64,000 nt of DNA, from the NCBI GenBank assembly GCA_020633205.1, contig JACKEB010000010.1:434001-498000 (forward strand). The letters run 5' to 3'. Of this stretch, positions 9,451 through 18,946 are shown in pieces. The stretch comes from Polyangiaceae bacterium (lineage in GTDB: Bacteria > Myxococcota_A > Polyangia > Polyangiales > Polyangiaceae). A model generated the notes under the pieces. The model did no database searches. It was given only the letters and a program-made list of their open reading frames with translations, and was not told where the DNA came from. Numbering within the stretch: position 1 is the first letter of the stretch; each line of letters starts with the position of its first letter. A program made the position numbers and the translations under genes.

Positions 9451-9709
9451 GTCTGCCTCCAAGTTCGCTAAGTCGCGCCAAGCAACGCGACGGTTGTCGG
9501 AGTCGCACGAGCGACCCAGAAGCACTGCGCAGACGCTTGGCGACGCCTGCTGACCGCGCTTCCTCACCCCAAACGAACTGGCGGCGTGAACGTGACCGCC
9601 CTGCTGCCTTTTTTTCAGGTGTCGCTCGCGAAACGAATATTTCGGGACCTTTTTCGGGGGTTCTGGTGTCTGCTGGCTCCGAACCACGGCCTGACTGAGC
9701 TCTGACCCC

Positions 9710-10270
9710 ATGCCCACCGAACTGACCAGCGACGAGATGCGTCGCCTCGTGGCCGGCTTGCAAAGCGGTCGGCGTGAAGCCCTCGACCAGGCGTTCGACA
9801 GCTACCGACCGCGGGTGTTTTCGTTACTGGTGCGCATGACCAAAGATAGCGCGCTTGCGGAGGACCTCACCCAGGAGGCGTTCATTCGCCTGGCTCGCTC
9901 TGCACCCAAGTTGCTGCCAGACACGCGCCTCGATGCTTGGTTGATGACGGTCGCTCGCAACCTCGCACTGGACCACTTCCGCTGGCGCCGCATGCACCGC
10001 GCCCTGACCAGTGACACGAGCGTAGGTGAGAGTTTCGCAAAACCGGAAACACCGTTCGCCAGGGTTGCGCTGTCGCAGACTCAGCGCCGCGTGGAGCAGG
10101 CACTCGGGCTCTTGAACGATGAGGAACGAGAACTCTTGCTGAGCGTCGGCGTATCGGGGTCGACTCCAAGCGAATTGGCGCGCACACTAGGCTTGAGCGC
10201 GGGGGTCGTGCGTAAGCGACTGAGCCGCGCCCGAGCGAGGCTCCTGGCGCTGCTGGAGCAAACGGCATGA
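9710..10270 (+). CDS. ECF-type RNA polymerase sigma factor
   Basis: 186 residues with the two-domain ECF layout. Sigma-2 spans about residues 20-95 (FDSYRPRVFSLLVRMTKDSALAEDLTQEAFIRL, then the -10 recognition helix TVARNLALDHFRWR). Sigma-4 spans about 125-182 (LNDEERELLLSVGVSGSTPSELARTLGLS, then VVRKRLSRARARLL). The stop codon overlaps the next gene's ATG (ATGA at 10267-10270), the usual layout for an ECF sigma and its anti-sigma partner. The 260-bp upstream region contains the short inverted repeat CGAAA-CGAATA-TTTCG, which might be part of an autoregulated promoter. Confidence 0.93.
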   Translation: MPTELTSDEMRRLVAGLQSGRREALDQAFDSYRPRVFSLLVRMTKDSALAEDLTQEAFIRLARSAPKLLPDTRLDAWLMTVARNLALDHFRWRRMHRALTSDTSVGESFAKPETPFARVALSQTQRRVEQALGLLNDEERELLLSVGVSGSTPSELARTLGLSAGVVRKRLSRARARLLALLEQTA

Positions 10271-10590
10271 CTGGCGACCGCGATTTTGAAACCCTTTCAG
10301 AGCTCGCTGACGAGCGTTTCCTCGCGGCGCTCGAGCACGAGGTGGACGAATCGGGAGATCCGCTGGTCGCACTGTGCGCGGCGCTGCCCGCCTACGACTT
10401 ACCCCAGGCCAACGTCGCAAAGATGCGGGCTCGCCTGCACGCCGAGTTCGAGCTGAGCCATGCGGGCGCAGAGCAAGCCACGCGGCGCGAGCGCCTTGGC
10501 AGAGCGGGCAGACTGATCGAGTTCGCCGTGGTCGCCTCGGTATGCGTCATTCAGATCGTGTGGCTCTTCAGCATGCTGTCGCACCACTGA
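10267..10590 (+). CDS. Probable membrane anti-sigma factor paired with the ECF sigma
   Basis: 107 residues, translationally coupled to the sigma gene by a 4-bp overlap. The N-terminal two thirds is acidic and helical. One transmembrane helix sits at the C-terminus (about 83-105, VVASVCVIQIVWLFSML), so the N-terminal part would be cytosolic and free to bind the sigma factor. It lacks the HxxxCxxC zinc motif of ZAS-type anti-sigmas and I do not recognise its family. The assignment rests on gene order and topology. Confidence 0.6.
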   Translation: MTGDRDFETLSELADERFLAALEHEVDESGDPLVALCAALPAYDLPQANVAKMRARLHAEFELSHAGAEQATRRERLGRAGRLIEFAVVASVCVIQIVWLFSMLSHH

Positions 10591-10629
10591 GCCCGCTGAC
10601 GCCTCACAATTTCCTCAAGGGAATAGCGC

Positions 10630-10905
10630 CTAACCCTCGGGGCGCAGCAAGAACAACGCGCCCAGGACAACGAACAACACTCCGGCGCCGCGTCGCAACC
10701 ACACGGGCGACACGTAGCGAGCGACGACGTCGCCCGCGAGCACCGCGAGGGCGCTGGTTGCGATCAGCGCGAGGGCTGCTCCAAAGAACACCGCCCAGCG
10801 AGAACGTCCTCCACCCGCAAGGGCCATCGTGGCGAGCTGCGTCTTGTCCCCAAGCTCTGCGAGAAAGACGGCGGCGAAGGTCGAACCAAGGAGCTTCCAG
10901 TCCAT
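10630..10905 (-). CDS. Half-size GDT1/TMEM165 (UPF0016) family cation transporter
   Basis: 91 residues from the ATG at 10905. The signature is a single ELGDKTQLAT motif early in the protein (FAAVFLAELGDKTQLATMAL), followed by two more hydrophobic helices. Full-length GDT1 proteins carry two such repeats; one-repeat forms are known in bacteria and are thought to dimerise. The family exports Mn2+ or exchanges Ca2+/Mn2+ for protons. It lies 34 bp downstream of the AraC-type gene on the same strand. No yybP-ykoY-type Mn riboswitch can fit in that gap. Confidence 0.8.
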   Translation of the reverse strand: MDWKLLGSTFAAVFLAELGDKTQLATMALAGGGRSRWAVFFGAALALIATSALAVLAGDVVARYVSPVWLRRGAGVLFVVLGALFLLRPEG

Positions 10906-10939
10906 GGCGCTCCGTAGCACGCCCCAAGGCTTGCGTCGG

Positions 10940-11710
10940 CTAGCTCGACCACGGGGCCACGACCTCGGGGGGCGTGACAAACTCCGACGGCGCGCGACCC
11001 AAACAGGCGCGGAACGTACGCGTCATGTGCGCGTGATCCGCGAAGCCCGCTGCTTGGGCCACACTCGCTAGATTCCCACCAGGCAGGGTGAGCGCGCGTA
11101 AGAGACGGCCCCAGAGCACGTGTCGCCGGAGCACCAACCCCGTCTCGCGCCTCACCAAACGCGAAAGATGATCCAGGCTCACGCCGCAGTCACGAGCCAG
11201 CGCGCCAAGCCCTTTGCCTGGGTCAGCCTGCAGTGCACGCAAGCAGTGCGCCACCCGCGAGTCGACATTTTCTACTCCTCGCGGAAACAACTCTTCGGCA
11301 CACAGCTCGACCACTTCCGAGCCTTGTCTGCCGTCCGCCGTGTCGAGGGGTAGACTGAGGAGGCGATCCACCATCCGGCCATCAAGCAACCGTGGACGCG
11401 CGTCGTCGCGCCAAGGCGCGTGACGACTGCCCGGCGCGAAGAACACGGCGATCGACCCGCCCACAGCGCCAGTCGAGTGGCTGAGATTGGGTGGGATCAG
11501 GATTCCGCGCACGCCTGCAGCCGGTGGAAGCTTCAGCTCGGGGCAATTCAACCAAACCGGCGCGTCGAGACCGAGATGCAGCTTCCACGCGTAGTGGGCG
11601 TGGGTCGTTGTGCGCTCTCCGCGACTCAAGTGAAGAGCCGCTTGAGAAAAGACGCGCGCCACGCCCGCTTCCCCGGAAACGTTCAAGCCGGCGGGGAGCG
11701 GATTTGCCAT
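10940..11710 (-). CDS. AraC-family transcriptional regulator
   Basis: 256 residues from the ATG at 11710 (an earlier in-frame ATG at 11800 would overlap the divergent gene). The N-terminal half looks like a cupin ligand domain (ERTTTHAHYAWKLHLG), and the C-terminal ~95 residues form the double HTH: GLGALARDCGVSLDHLSRLVRRETG and LASVAQAAGFADHAHMTRTFRACLGRAPSEF. The first codon is only 9 bp from the start of the divergent MAPEG gene, so their promoters must overlap the opposite coding sequence or the true start is further in. The nearby GDT1 and MAPEG genes are candidate targets. Confidence 0.85.
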   Translation of the reverse strand: MANPLPAGLNVSGEAGVARVFSQAALHLSRGERTTTHAHYAWKLHLGLDAPVWLNCPELKLPPAAGVRGILIPPNLSHSTGAVGGSIAVFFAPGSRHAPWRDDARPRLLDGRMVDRLLSLPLDTADGRQGSEVVELCAEELFPRGVENVDSRVAHCLRALQADPGKGLGALARDCGVSLDHLSRLVRRETGLVLRRHVLWGRLLRALTLPGGNLASVAQAAGFADHAHMTRTFRACLGRAPSEFVTPPEVVAPWSS

Positions 11711-11719
11711 GCCTCCACT

Positions 11720-12157
11720 ATGGCTCGCGATGCTCTCGCTGCCTACACGCTTTGTGTGGGCCTCCTGGTGTTGAAGTTCTTCATGACCATCTCGGTTCAA
11801 GCCTGGGTGCGCATGCGGACAAAGCGCTTCCAGTATCCAGAGGATGCCCGCGCGTTCAGAGGCGAGCTGGCGCCCGAAGAGGCCGACAGCGTGGTGCGCG
11901 CCCAGCGCGTGCTACGCAATGACGGAGAGAGTCAGCCATTCTTTCTGGCGGTGGCTGGTCTGTACGTGGTGTGCGGCGCCTGGCCCAGCGGAGCTTGGTT
12001 CTACTTCGGCACCTATGCGCTAAGCCGTTGGGTACATACTTTGTGCCTGCTGCGCCCAACGCAGCCGCTCAGAAACTTCGCGTTTGGCTGCGGCATCTTG
12101 TGCTTGTTCGCGATGCTGATCCACGTCGGGGTGACCCTTTGTTTCCGCGCGGCTTAG
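11720..12157 (+). CDS. MAPEG-family membrane protein
   Basis: 145 residues from the ATG at 11720. Four hydrophobic helices are visible, and the loop after the first has the family signature: VVRAQRVLRNDGESQPFF, with the Arg-Asn-Asp-x-Glu and Pro-Phe residues typical of membrane-associated eicosanoid/glutathione metabolism proteins. Members act as glutathione S-transferases or related enzymes in the membrane; the bacterial substrates are mostly unknown. It is divergent from the AraC-type gene. Confidence 0.85.
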   Translation: MARDALAAYTLCVGLLVLKFFMTISVQAWVRMRTKRFQYPEDARAFRGELAPEEADSVVRAQRVLRNDGESQPFFLAVAGLYVVCGAWPSGAWFYFGTYALSRWVHTLCLLRPTQPLRNFAFGCGILCLFAMLIHVGVTLCFRAA

Positions 12158-12168
12158 CGTTGCACGGT

Positions 12169-15165
12169 TCAGCTCAGCCAAATCAACGGCTCGCCAACGG
12201 AGTAGCCATCGTCTGTCGTGATGAAGCGCGTCGGCTTGCTGGGGTTATCCTCGATGGCACGGCGTAGCTTGCGCACCGCGGCCTGCAGGCGATTGTCATG
12301 ACGCAGCGGGTGATACTCCCGCTCACCCCACGCCTCGAGCACGAGCTGTTCCTTGCTAGCCCGACCGCCATGGCTAACGAGCACCTGCAGCAGTCTGCCA
12401 AGCAGCTCCCTCTTGCTCAGGTCGACGACGCGGCCATCTGGCAGAGTGACCATCAAGGACTGGGCCCACATCCCCCACGCCTGCTCCCAGCGAATATCCT
12501 GCTGGTCACAAACCACGCGGATACGCTCCGCGTGCTGAAGCGCGCGGATGGCCTCCACGATCAGCTGGTCGTACGCGTCTAGCTCCACGCTCGCACCCAG
12601 CAAGGCGCGCACCCGGCGACTCGTCGCGGGCGAGACCAGCGATTCGCTCGCCAAGCGCCGCCAGAGCGCGATGTCCGGCTGATCGCTACGAGCGACTGCT
12701 GCGAAGAACTCCGCGTCGGACTGGCAGCGTTGAGAGCCGAGGCGGTCGGCGACCACCGACAGACGGCGGGCTTCTGCCGCGAGCTCGCCCACCCTCCCCA
12801 ACACGCAGAGCACTTCACAGCGCCCAGCGCGCGTCGACCCGAGCGCCACCCCGAGATCGAGCTCCAGCGCCAGCTCGATGGCTTCGTCCACCAACTCGAG
12901 CGCGCGCTCCCCTCGCCCTGCGAGCAGCGCGGCCTCCGCCGCAACCCCCAGATTGACGACACCGACTTTGGGAAACTCCGCGCGCTGCACCCGCTGCAGA
13001 ATGTCCGCGACAGTTGCGTCATCCGGCACCAGCCGCAGCGCGGCAACCTCCGGATCCCCAACAGCAACCGCAATGTGCAGCTGAGCCCGCAGCCTGTAGA
13101 GATGGAACATGCGCGCGTTCAAGCTCTGAGGGTCCGCGACAGGACACTCTCGCGTGACGACCTGCCCGGCGCGACCGAGGTCGACGGCCAACAGCAGTCG
13201 ATAGTTCTCTGCGACGCAGCTCAAATTACTCGCACCGACACGCTTTCCGTAGGCACTCACCTCACTCAGCGCGTCGTCGAGACCATCTAGTTCCCCAAGG
13301 AAATACCTGCAACGCGCATCCAGCAACGACATATGCGGGCGCAGCATGCTCACGCTTCCGACGAAGGGCCAGAGCATCGCGAGGATATCCCGGCAGTCGT
13401 CCAGGTCCCCTCGCGCGTGCTCGATGCTCGCCCGCGCGAACAGGGCTTGTCGACCTTGCTCGCTGTAGAGCGCTGGGGCAGGACCAGCGTCGACTTCGTC
13501 CATGAGCTTGGACGCCTCGCTCACCCGACCCACTTCGTAGAGCGCCGACGCCAATCCGCACTTCGTCTCTGCCTGCAACTCGGCTGGCAACTTCGGCAGC
13601 AGGGTGGTCAGCGCCTCGAGTTCCCCTTCGGCTGCCGCGCGCTCGCCTGCGAGTGTCCAACTCCGAGCGAGTAGCAGTGACCGCCTTGCGCGGCTCGCAG
13701 GATCGTGCCCAGGGAAGGCTTTGAACGCTTCAGCGGCCTTCCCCCACTGAGCGGTGTTCGCGTAGCACCCTGCCAAGAGTAGCGCGGCCTCGAAGCCCAG
13801 TTCGGCACGCTGCTGGGAGCTTGCTTCGGAACTGGTGAGTTCCTGCATGACCGCAGCGGCGATCTCCAACGCGTCCTCGAACTGGCCGCGCCTAAACAAG
13901 ACGCGCCCCCAGAGCAGCCGATCTTGGAGGTCGTGACTGCCAGGCGGGGAAAGCACCACCAGTTCCTTCGCGGAGGCCGCTTCGACAGCCACCCGCAAGC
14001 GCCAGCGCTCCAGATGCGGGCCGCTGGCTCCTTCGAGGAGCTGCCACAGGCTGCGGCCGTAGCCCTGTTGGATCCAGGTTTGCCCACGGCGCTCCAAAAC
14101 GCCTGCAATCCGGGCGTCGAGACCGAGTTCATTCATCAAGCGAAGCGCTGCTAGCGCCGCCTCGGGATCCTCCGCATCGATCAGCGCCGCGGCGACTTGC
14201 CAATCGAACGCGGAGTCCGGCGCGCAGACCTTGGAGCGCTGAAGCTCCTCGCGCACCAACTCATGCACTCGGAAGCCATCCCCCTGGCGCTCGAGCATGC
14301 CCCGATCCTGGAGGCGCGAAAGGCTTTCCTCCCCGCAATCAATACCCATGCTCTCGAGCTGAGCGTCCGTTAGAGGCACTGCCGCACGGCACAGCGCGAG
14401 AAGCAGAGCGCGATCCGCCCCCGCCAGCTGCAACAAGTTACTCCCGGACTCGAGCGCCACACCCTCTTCCGCAGCCACCAGCTCCTGCTGCAAACGCCAC
14501 GGCGATCCCTGCGCGGCAGACACAAGGCGTTCCCGTGCGCCCGCGTCGAGGGCTGGCGCGCGAAGCTCCAGGATTTGTTCGAGCTCCGGGCGGGTCAACT
14601 CGAGGAGTCGGACGGCTTCGGCGCCGAGCCGTGCGTCGAAGCCAGCGTCGTCGTGAAGGATCAGCCAACGACTGCGACTCGCGTAGCGCAGCAACAGGTG
14701 TGCGAACTCCCGCAGGGACGTCGGCTCCGCGCGCTGCGCGTCATCAACCACGATGCACAGCTCATGGGCCTCCGTGAGGTCGAGCAGCACGGCGCTCACG
14801 GCGTCCAGATCATTGAGCGCGCTGCGCCAAGTCTGCTCGTCGAGAATTCCCATGCGGAAAAACGCACTCCCGAGCACCAGCCTCAGGTCCTCCGCAGGCC
14901 GCGTCGCGGGAACCGGAACGTAGATAGCGGGTCCGCGAGTGGGAATTGCCTCATGCAGCGCGCGCGAGACCAGCGCGGTCTTGCCCATTCCCGGAGCGCC
15001 GAGCAGGAGTGTGAGAGGGTACGTGCCCAAGCGGAGAGCGAGGCGCCTGAGTTCGACATCACGCCCCGCGAACACCGGAGGGGGATTCGGCACGCGATAC
15101 CGCAGCGGAATCCGCGGCAGCGGGGGGAGCGTCGAACGCGGTGGCTGGGAGAGCGTCTCCACCAT
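12169..15165 (-). CDS. Large STAND-type ATPase regulator with C-terminal OmpR-like winged helix
   Basis: 998 residues. After a Pro-rich N-terminus comes an AAA/STAND ATPase with Walker A GAPGMGKT (56-63) and Walker B LCIVVDDAQ (about 135). A long helical region of TPR-like repeats follows (about 330-880; Ala/Leu/Glu-rich paired helices). The last ~100 residues resemble an OmpR/PhoB winged helix (VVDLSKRELLGRLLQVLVSHGG, AWGEREYHPLRHDNRLQAAVRKLRRAIEDNP, FITTDDGYSV). The layout is like MalT or SARP-type regulators, but the DNA-binding domain is winged helix at the C-terminus and not LuxR type. The ligand and targets are unknown. It lies 11 bp from the end of the convergent MAPEG gene. Confidence 0.85.
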   Translation of the reverse strand: MVETLSQPPRSTLPPLPRIPLRYRVPNPPPVFAGRDVELRRLALRLGTYPLTLLLGAPGMGKTALVSRALHEAIPTRGPAIYVPVPATRPAEDLRLVLGSAFFRMGILDEQTWRSALNDLDAVSAVLLDLTEAHELCIVVDDAQRAEPTSLREFAHLLLRYASRSRWLILHDDAGFDARLGAEAVRLLELTRPELEQILELRAPALDAGARERLVSAAQGSPWRLQQELVAAEEGVALESGSNLLQLAGADRALLLALCRAAVPLTDAQLESMGIDCGEESLSRLQDRGMLERQGDGFRVHELVREELQRSKVCAPDSAFDWQVAAALIDAEDPEAALAALRLMNELGLDARIAGVLERRGQTWIQQGYGRSLWQLLEGASGPHLERWRLRVAVEAASAKELVVLSPPGSHDLQDRLLWGRVLFRRGQFEDALEIAAAVMQELTSSEASSQQRAELGFEAALLLAGCYANTAQWGKAAEAFKAFPGHDPASRARRSLLLARSWTLAGERAAAEGELEALTTLLPKLPAELQAETKCGLASALYEVGRVSEASKLMDEVDAGPAPALYSEQGRQALFARASIEHARGDLDDCRDILAMLWPFVGSVSMLRPHMSLLDARCRYFLGELDGLDDALSEVSAYGKRVGASNLSCVAENYRLLLAVDLGRAGQVVTRECPVADPQSLNARMFHLYRLRAQLHIAVAVGDPEVAALRLVPDDATVADILQRVQRAEFPKVGVVNLGVAAEAALLAGRGERALELVDEAIELALELDLGVALGSTRAGRCEVLCVLGRVGELAAEARRLSVVADRLGSQRCQSDAEFFAAVARSDQPDIALWRRLASESLVSPATSRRVRALLGASVELDAYDQLIVEAIRALQHAERIRVVCDQQDIRWEQAWGMWAQSLMVTLPDGRVVDLSKRELLGRLLQVLVSHGGRASKEQLVLEAWGEREYHPLRHDNRLQAAVRKLRRAIEDNPSKPTRFITTDDGYSVGEPLIWLS

Positions 15166-15257
15166 CGAGATTGAGAGTAGGACCGCAGGGCCCCCCGCAC
15201 AATCGCCCTGGCGCCGCTATCTGGCGCCACGACTGTGAGAGCCGGGCGGGCGTCGCC

Positions 15258-16550
15258 TCACATCAGACGTGTGATGACTGCGTCGGCCCGCAGCCATTCG
15301 GCGGGCGGAATGCGCACCCGCCCGAGGTCCAGCGGAAGCGCGGGAATGGAGCTATTCGCCGTTTCCTTCTCAACCCCAGTGAGGCTCCCCTGCTCTGGAA
15401 CCCCCTCGAGCATCCCTGCTTGCAGCGCTCGCCTGACCGCGCGCTCGCGATCCTCGCCAAGCGTGAGCTGAAGCTCACGCAGCGTCGCACCGAGATCCAG
15501 CCCTTCGCGCAAGCGCAAGCCGAGCATCAGGCGCTCGGAGAGCAGCGTCTCCGCATGCAGCGGCTCAAGCTCACGCACGCCTTCTCCAACCGAGAACGCG
15601 CGGCCGAAGCCGGCCGCGAGGTAGCGCTCTGCTGACGGTTGATTGCGATACCGTACGGCGAGTGCCCCCTCCTCGAGTTCGCTTCCCCACGGTAGCTGGC
15701 TCCGCCCCAGGGCCAACGTTCCCCATGCTCCGCAACCAAGCCCCAGGTACGCGCTCCCACGCCAGTACCCCAGGTTGTGTCGCGACTCACAGCCGGGCTG
15801 CGCGTAGTTGCTGATCTCGTAGTGAACGAAGCCGCGCCGCGCGAGCTCGGCCTCCACCTCCAGATACGCCTCCGCCACCAAGTCATCGGGCAACTGCGGC
15901 AGGCGGCCCTTGCGCGCCAGGGCGCCGAACTGGGTCCCGGGCTCGATGGTCAGTGAATAGGCGCTTAGGTGCTCCACACCTAAGTCCGCAACCTGCGCAA
16001 CTTCTTGGCGCGCCTCCGCCGGCGTCTGCCCAGCCACCCCGAAAATCAGATCGCCACTCACGCGCGGCACCCGGGAGGCGACCGCCTGAGCGAGAGCAGA
16101 CAGCCCAGCCTCAGCGTCATGCAGGCGGCCAAGGAACTTCAACCGCTGATCATCCGTGCCTTGGATGCCGAGGCTCAAGCGATTCACCCCCACGTCCGCG
16201 AGGCGATTGGCGTGATCCAGGTCGAGGCTCGTCGGGTTGCACTCGACGGTGATTTCGCAGCGCTCGTGGTGAGGAAAGCGCTCCAGGATCCCCACCAGGA
16301 CGCGCCCGAGGGCGCTCGGGTCCCACAAGGACGGGGTCCCCCCGCCGAAGAACACCGAACCTACGTTGCAGCCTCGGAGTTCCCCGAAACCCTGGTCCAA
16401 GCGCGCATCCAGCTCTCGCAGCACCTGGTCCGCGTAGCTCTCGTGGGGCAGTACGCTCCGGTCCGGCTGGGCCAGGCTGAGAAAGTCACAGTACGGACAC
16501 TTCTTCAAGCACCACGGAAAGTGCACGTAGATGCCGAGCGCTGAAGCCAC
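15258..16550 (-). CDS. hemW: HemW-like radical SAM protein (coproporphyrinogen III oxidase-like)
   Basis: 430 residues with a GTG start. The radical SAM cluster motif is CLKKCPYC (Cys 14, 18, 21) within the HemW signature IYVHFPWCLKKCPYCDF. GGGTPSLW and the C-terminal HemN-like region (LSERLMLGLRLREGLDL) follow. HemW proteins bind haem and are now viewed as haem chaperones; they lack the fourth Cys used by true HemN (CPYCDF rather than CxYCxC), as here. It is divergent from relA/spoT with 67 bp between the start codons, which is a common type of housekeeping context. Confidence 0.9.
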   Translation of the reverse strand: MASALGIYVHFPWCLKKCPYCDFLSLAQPDRSVLPHESYADQVLRELDARLDQGFGELRGCNVGSVFFGGGTPSLWDPSALGRVLVGILERFPHHERCEITVECNPTSLDLDHANRLADVGVNRLSLGIQGTDDQRLKFLGRLHDAEAGLSALAQAVASRVPRVSGDLIFGVAGQTPAEARQEVAQVADLGVEHLSAYSLTIEPGTQFGALARKGRLPQLPDDLVAEAYLEVEAELARRGFVHYEISNYAQPGCESRHNLGYWRGSAYLGLGCGAWGTLALGRSQLPWGSELEEGALAVRYRNQPSAERYLAAGFGRAFSVGEGVRELEPLHAETLLSERLMLGLRLREGLDLGATLRELQLTLGEDRERAVRRALQAGMLEGVPEQGSLTGVEKETANSSIPALPLDLGRVRIPPAEWLRADAVITRLM

Positions 16551-16617
16551 GCCGCGGGATGTAGCACTCGGTTCAGCGGGCGGGCCAGTTGGCCAGCCCG
16601 TGGGGCGGTGTTAGATT

Positions 16618-18867
16618 GTGACTTCGCGCAATCCTTGCGATGAAACCGCGCCCCTGGCGCATCCAACGACCCCGGCGGACCGCCTGGGGCACCCCGGCAA
16701 AAACCCAGTGCTAGCCGCACAAGACCTCGTCGAACGCGTCACCCACTACCACCCCAACGCCGACAGCGACCTGATTCGGCGCGCGTACGACTTCGCGCAG
16801 TGGGCCCACCGGGACCAAACCCGGAAGAGCGGGGACCCCTACTTCATCCACCCGGCGTCGGTGGCGGGCATCATCGCGGAACTTCGCCTGGACACCGCGA
16901 GCGTGATCGCCGGGTTGTTGCATGACGTCGTCGAGGACACAGAGACTTCCACTGCGGAAATTGCGCGAGATTTCGGCGACGAAGTCGCAGACCTGGTCGA
17001 CGGTGTCACGAAGCTTGGCAAGATCAACTTCACCTCGAAGGAGGATCGCCAAGCGGAGAACTTCCGCAAGATGGTGGTCGCGATGTCGAAAGACATCCGC
17101 GTGTTGCTGGTCAAGCTGTGCGACCGTCTGGACAACATGCGCACCCTCGAGCACATGAAGCCCGAGAGCCAAGAGCGTATCGCCAGGGAAACGATGGAAA
17201 TCTACGCACCCCTGGCGAACCGCCTGGGCATGCACGCGATCAAGAGCGAACTAGAAGACCTCTCGTTCCGCTACACCGAAGCCGTCGCCTTCGACGACAT
17301 CAAGGGCAAGCTCTACAAGAGCCGTCGCGAGCGAGAGCGCTACATCGAGGGCGTCTGTCGCACCATCCAGTCGCGTTTGGCCGAGCAAGGCTTTGGCGCC
17401 GACGTCAGCGGCCGGGCGAAGCACGTCTACTCCATCTACCGCAAACTCAAGCAGCACAACTGCGACTTCGACAAGCTCTACGACCTCATCGGTTTCCGCA
17501 TCTGCGTCGAGAGCGTCGCAGACTGCTACGCGACCCTTGGCGTGATTCACTCGAAGTGGACGCCCATCCCGGGTCGCTTCAAGGACTACATCGCGCTGCC
17601 GAAGCCCAATATGTACCAGTCGCTGCACACCACGGTGATCGGCCCGGGTCGGCAGCGCATCGAGGTGCAGATCCGCACCCACGAGATGAACCGGGTCGCT
17701 GAGCTGGGCGTCGCCGCGCACTGGCAGTACAAGGAACGCCTCTCCGGCGGCATCGACCCCAAGGATGCAGCCAAATTTGGCTGGCTGCGCGAGCTCGCCG
17801 ACTACCAGCGGAACCTAAAGGATCCCGCCGAGTTCCTGGAGAGCGTGAAGATCGATCTCTTCCCCGATGAGGTCTATGTCTTCACGCCAAAGGGCGACGT
17901 CGAGGTGTTTCCACGCGGAGCCACTCCCATCGACTTCGCCTACTCGATCCACACCGAGGTGGGGCACCACATCTCCGGGGCCCGTGCCAACGGGCAGATC
18001 GTCCCCATCCGGTACAAGCTGCGATCCGGCGACGTCATGGAGATCATGACGTCACCGTCTCAACAGCCCAGCAAGGACTGGCTCGACGCCTGCGTCACCA
18101 CCCGCGCCCGCACCCGCATCCGCAGCTACCTTCGCTCAGAGCAGCGCACGCGTAGCCTCGCCCTCGGCCGCGAGCTACTCGAGACCGAGCTCCACTCCGG
18201 CGGCATGAGCTTGACCAAGCTCCTCAAGAACGAGACCGAAGTGCGACGCCTGGTCGACCACTACAAGATGGGCAACCGAGACGAGCTGCTGCTGGCAATC
18301 GGCTACGGGAAGATCCAGGCCTACGACGTCGTCCAAAACATCAAGGCGCGCCAACCAGGCGTGGTGGAGGCCCCTCGGGAACTCAAGACCAGCATGGTCG
18401 AGAACCTGGTGCGCAAGGTCACCCGGCGCGACGCAACCGGCATTCGTGTCAGCGGCATCGACGACATCCTGATCCGCTACGCGAAGTGCTGTAACCCCGT
18501 CGCCGGCGATCCGATCATCGGCTTCATCACCCGCGGCCGCGGAGTGACGATCCACCGTAGGGACTGCATCAAGGCATTCGATACAGACCCGGAGCGCCGC
18601 ATCGATGTGAGCTGGGACACCCGCACCGGAGTGCAGCGCCCGGTGCAGGTGCGCGTCACCACCCAGAACGAACCCGGGATCTTGGCGACGGTCAGCGAGA
18701 CCTTCAGCGCACAGAAGATCAACATCAGCGAAGCCAACTGCCGCGCGACAGATGACGGTCGCGCTCAGAACGTGTTCACCTTCATGGTGGGCGATCTGGA
18801 ACAGCTGAAGCGGGTGATGAAGGCGCTGCAGCGAGTGAAGGGCGTCGTGGGCGTCGAGCGCGTTTGA
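16618..18867 (+). CDS. Bifunctional (p)ppGpp synthetase/hydrolase (RelA/SpoT family)
   Basis: 749 residues in the full long-RSH layout. The HD hydrolase domain (about 45-190) has an intact HDVVEDT motif (102-108). The synthetase domain (about 245-370) includes KDYIALPKPNMYQSLHTTV and the EVQIRTHEMNRVAELGVAAHW stretch. TGS (about 415-475, VYVFTPKGDVEVFPRGATPIDFAY), a helical/zinc-finger region with CCNPV, and a C-terminal ACT domain (about 675-745) follow. Both active sites look intact, so it should make and degrade (p)ppGpp. The start at 16618 is a GTG; a GTG at 16708 is an alternative, since neither has a strong ribosome site and the family begins near VLAAQDLVERV. Confidence 0.95.
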   Translation: MTSRNPCDETAPLAHPTTPADRLGHPGKNPVLAAQDLVERVTHYHPNADSDLIRRAYDFAQWAHRDQTRKSGDPYFIHPASVAGIIAELRLDTASVIAGLLHDVVEDTETSTAEIARDFGDEVADLVDGVTKLGKINFTSKEDRQAENFRKMVVAMSKDIRVLLVKLCDRLDNMRTLEHMKPESQERIARETMEIYAPLANRLGMHAIKSELEDLSFRYTEAVAFDDIKGKLYKSRRERERYIEGVCRTIQSRLAEQGFGADVSGRAKHVYSIYRKLKQHNCDFDKLYDLIGFRICVESVADCYATLGVIHSKWTPIPGRFKDYIALPKPNMYQSLHTTVIGPGRQRIEVQIRTHEMNRVAELGVAAHWQYKERLSGGIDPKDAAKFGWLRELADYQRNLKDPAEFLESVKIDLFPDEVYVFTPKGDVEVFPRGATPIDFAYSIHTEVGHHISGARANGQIVPIRYKLRSGDVMEIMTSPSQQPSKDWLDACVTTRARTRIRSYLRSEQRTRSLALGRELLETELHSGGMSLTKLLKNETEVRRLVDHYKMGNRDELLLAIGYGKIQAYDVVQNIKARQPGVVEAPRELKTSMVENLVRKVTRRDATGIRVSGIDDILIRYAKCCNPVAGDPIIGFITRGRGVTIHRRDCIKAFDTDPERRIDVSWDTRTGVQRPVQVRVTTQNEPGILATVSETFSAQKINISEANCRATDDGRAQNVFTFMVGDLEQLKRVMKALQRVKGVVGVERV

Positions 18868-18946
18868 GCTGGCGGGCCCGTCTCCCACAAAGCAGCCCTC
18901 TCCCCCAAGAAGAACGCCCTCCCCTAGAACAGAACTCGAGGGGGCG

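Noticed and set aside
10906..10939. Mn riboswitch before the GDT1 gene
   Set aside because: Only 34 bp separate it from the upstream gene, too short for a yybP-ykoY element.
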